The notes beneath the pieces were generated by a model. It was not told where the DNA came from, ran no database searches, and saw nothing but the letters and a program-made list of their open reading frames with translations. 64,000 nucleotides of DNA from Rugalucina vietnamica. Lineage: Eukaryota; Mollusca; Bivalvia; Lucinida; Lucinidae. The DNA is taken from positions 890,501-954,500 of the forward strand of contig OZ024869.1 of assembly GCA_964017185.1 (NCBI GenBank), read 5' to 3'. The translations under genes were made by a program, and so were the position numbers. This document shows positions 38,901-44,900 of this stretch, piece after piece. Position 1 is the stretch's first letter, and each line of letters begins with the position of its first letter.

Positions 38901-41900
38901 GTTCGGTATAATTATAATCATTTATAATTTCACTAACAAAGTACGTTGTGCCAACATTTTTCAGCAGTCACATTTAAGAAAACATATGCCAGTGGGAGTT
39001 TCTTTTCTGTGTAATACAAAACACATTATGGTCTAACATTCAAATATCATGTGTAGTTTCCAGCAGAAAATACCAATGTAGAATGCAACAGTTTTGACAT
39101 AATAGAAGTAAATAAAGATATCTTGCCAACCCCACAAAAATCCACCATTTTTGTCGATCCCTTGGATTATGGCATGGCGTTTGAATTAGCTATAACACAC
39201 TGACCCAAAAGCTTTGATGACACCAATCTTGATGTCCATAGACATATCTGCAAGGCTCATTTTTATGTAGCTTCAACAAGTTTAGCCCTATAGTGCATTG
39301 TTACACACCAGCTCTAAGGCTATGTCACATAACCATGGCTAAAGTTAATCAATCCACCTTCATAGTTTGCTTGCATAAATATGACAAAGATTGATTGTTC
39401 TATAATTGTAATATCTAGTGAATTTCGTGATTGATTGATTGAAAGACTGATTAGAATATATAATGATGATAAAAAAAACACTTAAACCATTTTAGAGCCA
39501 AATTCTGAAATCTAAGATGTGTTTTATTTTTGTTCAGATTCATAAGCGTTTAGGAATCTCAGCCCTTTTTGCATGAGTGGAAATGACTTTACGACACTTA
39601 CCGTTATCTACGTTACCATATAACAAGACACTTGGCAAACATGCATTAAGGTTGTGTTAGTATTAAACTTGTAACCATTAAAACAATGGCAATTTTAAAC
39701 TGAAAATGCGTCATTGAATTGAGTTTTTCCCCAATGACACTTCAAGGAAGTATATTATGTATTTCAGATACATCTATGTCAAATACATGCATGTAGGCAA
39801 GCAACAACGACACAAGTTTCACTCAACGGGATACAGTTGCAAACAAAGTCCAAACATTGTTGGTTGAATAATTTGGACAGCAGACTTACTTGCAAACACT
39901 AAATTCATTATTTCGAAGTAAATCCTCACAACTTATTTCACCTCAGCCCTCTGTATGAAGGGAATGTTCTTACGGTATTTTGCCGTTATCTACGTTACCG
40001 ATGACAAAACACTCGGTAACAATTAATAAGATGTCATTGGGTTATGGTAAGTTAACCATTTAGACAATGTCAAGTTTTAATTAGAATGTTTCGCTGAATT
40101 GTACTATTTCCCAGTGTCCCTTTGAGAATGACTAAGTATGATTTAGTTATAGACATAAATATATGTATACCGGCAAGTGGTGACGACACAAGTTTCAATA
40201 TATGACATGCAGCTGCAAACAAAGTACAAGCTTTTGAGTGAACTAATTCGGATAACAGACTTTATTCAAAAATATTTCCACATAATCAGTTTGTTTATTT
40301 GCGTTAGAAATTCGATGTACTGGTTGTTCATATGAAGCGTCTTCTGCATAATTTGTTACATACGTTACCATACGTGGTACAATGAATTATGTTCATAGAA
40401 AAGCATCTGTTTTAGCATATTTTCCTATTTGCTAATTTGTGTGTTTGTTTTAACACTAAAATTCATAAAAAATATACCAAATGTTGATTTTATGGCGATT
40501 CTCATGAAATTTGCAACATGTCACATACGTAACGCATTCAAAAGGCCGCTACGTCCAAACGCCCCAACGGTCAGAGTGCTAACAAGTGTCATTTTGAAGG
40601 GTATTGGATGGGCTTTCAGAAAATTATACCCTTCAAAAATCCCCGGCATGGTGCACCAGGGTCTATTGGCTCCTCAACGTCTAGTTCTATAGTGATTCTT
40701 GATTACTGTCTGAACACCATCTTTCAGAAACAGCATTTTTCGAAATCTCACTTTTCTGAAAGACCTCAAGAAAAATATGAGCATGTCACCATTTTGCATT
40801 CCAAAAGTCTTAAAAAGTGCCACATAAATTTTGAAAATAGGTTAACAAATAAAAATTTTATGCAAGAAAATATTTTTGAATAGGGCTTTTTCCATTGTAA
40901 AATTGCCAGCAAGGGAAGTAACTATTTTCCCTTAAAAAATCTAAATTGATTATTTTTCATCTGAAATGCACCAAACCAAAATTAAAAATGTTTTGTATGC
41001 ATAGCTGAGCGTCAAACTCTTAAAATTATTCCAGAGATTTGCTTGATTTTCAGTTTTAAAGTGTTTGGATTACCTCCCTTGCACACGCAAAATGCCTATT
41101 CAAAATGATTTTTGGGCATAATTATCTTATTAGTGATCCGATTTTCAAACTTTTTGTAGCATTTTTTAGGACTCATGAGTTGCAAAAAGATGACATGGTC
41201 ATATTTTTCTTGTGGTGTTTCAGAAAAGTAGGGTTTCGAAAAATGCAGTTTCTGAAAGATGGTGTTTAGACAGTAGCTTTGAGTTCATGTGAACACAAAG
41301 TCGTGAAAATTAAGTTCCTACAAACATTCCCGAATTAACAGTATAATCTTGAGATGATAACAGTAGTTATGGTCACTCATTTGATAAAAGTTTTTAATAT
41401 TTCTCTCATTGCTGTGGTTTCAAGCTTTGCTCATGTGGGATAAACCAAATTCTGCATGTGAATGTGTTGGGTGATTTTTCCCTGGGATAATCCCATTTTT
41501 TGCCACACGTACTACAAACCCACGCCAGACAAAGCGGTGAGAAGATCGGTTGATTAAGAAACAGTGCTCTTAATAGCTTGGCCATGGGGGCCCCTGTGTA
41601 CCTTTTTACTTCAGTTACACAGAAAGCTGATCAAATGTCTGCACTCATTCTTGAAAGTGCAGATGAAATAGCAGTCTTTATTAAGGGTCGGGAGACATAT
41701 TGTTTTTCCCCGTGCGTCTGTCCGTCCGTCTGTCTGTCCGTCACAAATCGTGTCCGCTCTATAACTTGAAAACCGTTAAAGATTTTTCAATGAAACTTGG
41801 TACACTTGTTAACCACGACAAGACGATGTGTCATGCACAAGAACCATAACTCTAGCTTTAGTATTTTTGGAGTTATTTCCCTTTGATTATTTTCGATACA

Positions 41901-44900
41901 ATTTCGTGTCCGCTGTATAACTTGAAAACCGTTAAAGATTTTTCAATGAAACTTGGTACACTTGTAGACCACGACGAGACGATGTGTCATGCACAAGAAC
42001 CATAACTCTGGCTTGAGTATTTTTGGAGTTATTTCCCTTTGATTATTTTCGATACAATTTCGTGTCCGCTGTATAACTTGAAAACCGTTAAAGATTTTTC
42101 AATAAAACTTGGTACACTTATTGAACATGATCAGACAATGTGTCATGCACAAGAACCATAACTCTGGCTTGAGTATTTTATGAGTTATTTCCCTTTGATT
42201 ATTTTCCATACAATTGCGTGTCCGCTTTATAACTCGAAAATCGTAAGAGTTATTTCAATGAAACTTGGTACACTTATAAAGCACGATGAGATTATATGTC
42301 GTGCTAAAGAACCATAACTCTTGCTTGCATATCTTTGGAGTAATTTCCCTTTGATTATTTTCCATACAATTTCGTGTCCACCCTATAAGTTGAAAACCGT
42401 AAGAGAAATTTCAGTGAAACTTGGTACACTTATAAAGCATGATGAGACGATGTGTCATGCACAAGAATTATAACTCTTGCTTTCATATCTTTGGAGTTAT
42501 TTCCCTTTGATTATTTTTCCATACAATTTCATGTCCACTCTATAACTTGAAAACCATAAGAAATATTTCAATGAAACTTGGTACACTTATAAAGCACGAT
42601 GAGATGATGTGTCATGCTAAAGAACCGTAACTCTTGCTTGCATATCTTTGGAGTTATTTCCCTTTGATTATTTTTCATTCAATCTCGTGTCTGCTCTATA
42701 ACTCAAAAACCATTAGAGATTTTTCAATGAAACATGGTACACTTATAAAGCATGATGCACAAGAATCATTACTCTTGCTTTCATATCTTTGGAGTTATTT
42801 CCCTTTGATTATTTTCCAAACACTTTCGTGCCCCCTCTATAACTTGAAAACCGTAAGAGATATTTCAATGAAACTTGGTACACTTATAAAACGTGATGCA
42901 CAAGAACTATTACTCTTGCTTGCATATTTTGGACATGCACATAGAAAGGGGGGAGACATCAGTTTTCACATAGAAAACAAATTCTAGTTGAATTCTGCTC
43001 TTGTATTTTTCAGACATGCCTACAATATTTCTATTAGAGATCTAACAGTGATGTTGTTTAGATCATTGTTGGAACAGCCATTGCTAGGCAACACAAGTTC
43101 TGCCCCTCCACAGTTAGTGAAGCTTCTCCAAGATGTAAGTGGGCATATTTCTCTTCATAAGACATGATTCTATGAGATATGAAATAACAACACCACTGTT
43201 ACTGGGTTTTGAGTCAATGTACAAGTATATATGATAGATATTTTCAATGTTTACCTTTGAGTATGTAATGAATATACCTGCTATTCCTCACAAATACTAT
43301 CTTTAGACAGACATACTGAATGCTTTTGTTTATGGAGTTTATCTTTTAACAATCTTTTTCTATTGCTAGCCTACTTTAATTATGTATGCGATTTATAAGC
43401 ATTGACCATTTCTGCTTTTTTACAACTCTAGGTACTACATTAGCTCTTACATTAAAGACTACTTTCCAGTAAATTGCACCATAGCCATGCCATTATAGAT
43501 ATAGAGAAATACCTATCTATACATTGTTCTTTCCAGTGGAGTTCTTGATTCATATATCATGTATTTTACAGCATTTACAGAAGCATCTTCCTCTAGTCCA
43601 GAACTATGTCAAGAACTCAGAATCCCAGTCACATTGTCTACTGGCTATAGAGGTGAGAGATAGGGGTATGTCAGAATAAGTTTGGAAATAAATGAGCTGC
43701 ATCATAAAAAAACCAACATTTTGCATATGCAAAACAAAGATGCAGATCAAGCTGATCAGTGCCTTTGTTTTTGCTGCACGGCTAGTAAAATCCTTCTTCT
43801 TCTTAAATCCATAATTTCAAGCTTCTAGCCTTTTTTATGGGCTTCTACAGCTCAGTTTGTGTCAAACCTGTCTCAAAACTACTCATGATTTGGCTTAAAT
43901 TTCAGTACAATAAGCATGCTTCACTGGCCAAGTCTCAGAATACCAGTCTGTTCAGTCTTAGTCTAAAGCTAGAAGCTTGAAATTTTGAATTTAAGTAGAA
44001 GGGAATTATACTATCTATAGGGGAAAGGGGAGGGGGACACTCATTTATGTAGTGAAAACAAAGACACACACATTAGCTGTGCAGTTATTGCACAGCTTTT
44101 CTGTGTCTTTGTTTTCTCATATGCATATGCTAAAAATCAGTTTTCTTATGAAATGACTCAAATATTTTGAATGCTAACAATCACAAAAAAAGAAAGGTAG
44201 ATTATCAGATTTCATTTTTTGTGTCCCTTCCAATTAGAGTCATTATCTGTTTATAAGCCAACTGCCTAGTTCTTTTAAGACTGATGGTTTGTGATTTTTC
44301 GCCATTGTATTTGCATTCAATTGACATTCTGTTTAAGGAATTGTCTATGGCAAAGTGACTAAGCTACTGCCTTGTAAAGTAGGGTCACTGTAGATAGGTA
44401 CAAGACAGAACCAGTTAAATATAATTTTTGATGCAAACTCTTCTTTCTATCCAGGAGTTTGGCTGTAGCAGTTCACAGTTGTTGCATGTGTGGTTCACTA
44501 CCTGTACCATCAGGAAAACTTGTCCATGAAATGTATACCTCCTCAAATCCCACTGTTATATAGTAAAACTGGGGTATACAGTGGCATACATTGTTTTCTT
44601 ACCTTTGCTCCAAAACATGGATTGTGGGTCGCCGTTATAATTACCTCAAAGAGGCGGTTCTAACGTGTACCCACAATCAATGTTTTGAGCAAATATATAA
44701 AAGATATTAAATTTTCATGATAAAATTTTCAATTTTTACAGATGAAAAAATCTCTTCATGTATATTGCATGGGCAAATTTTCGTAATGACGACACCTACA
44801 TCTTGTCCGAGGTGGTATGAGACAGTACAGAGGGCATCATTGTAAAGTGGTACAAGACACAACCTGTTAAAAATATATTTTTGATGCAAACCCATTTTTG

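Larger units (their letters stand above)
33224..40657. mobile_element. Large non-autonomous TIR element
   Basis: GGTGCACCATGCCGGGGATT at 33224 is inverted at 40657. The TIRs align imperfectly for about 140 bp, including CTTGTTAGCACTCTGAC. Internal tandem pairs occur on the left (about 33796-34018 and 34020-34222) and right (about 39590-39900 and 39965-40230). A motif like GTTAYNTACGTTACC recurs on both sides. A 2.8-kb insertion (35924-38713) sits inside. No transposase, no clear target duplication. Confidence 0.7.

Noticed and set aside
42634-42987. 117-codon + frame with internal repeats
   Set aside because: It is a read-through of the 156-bp non-coding tandem array.
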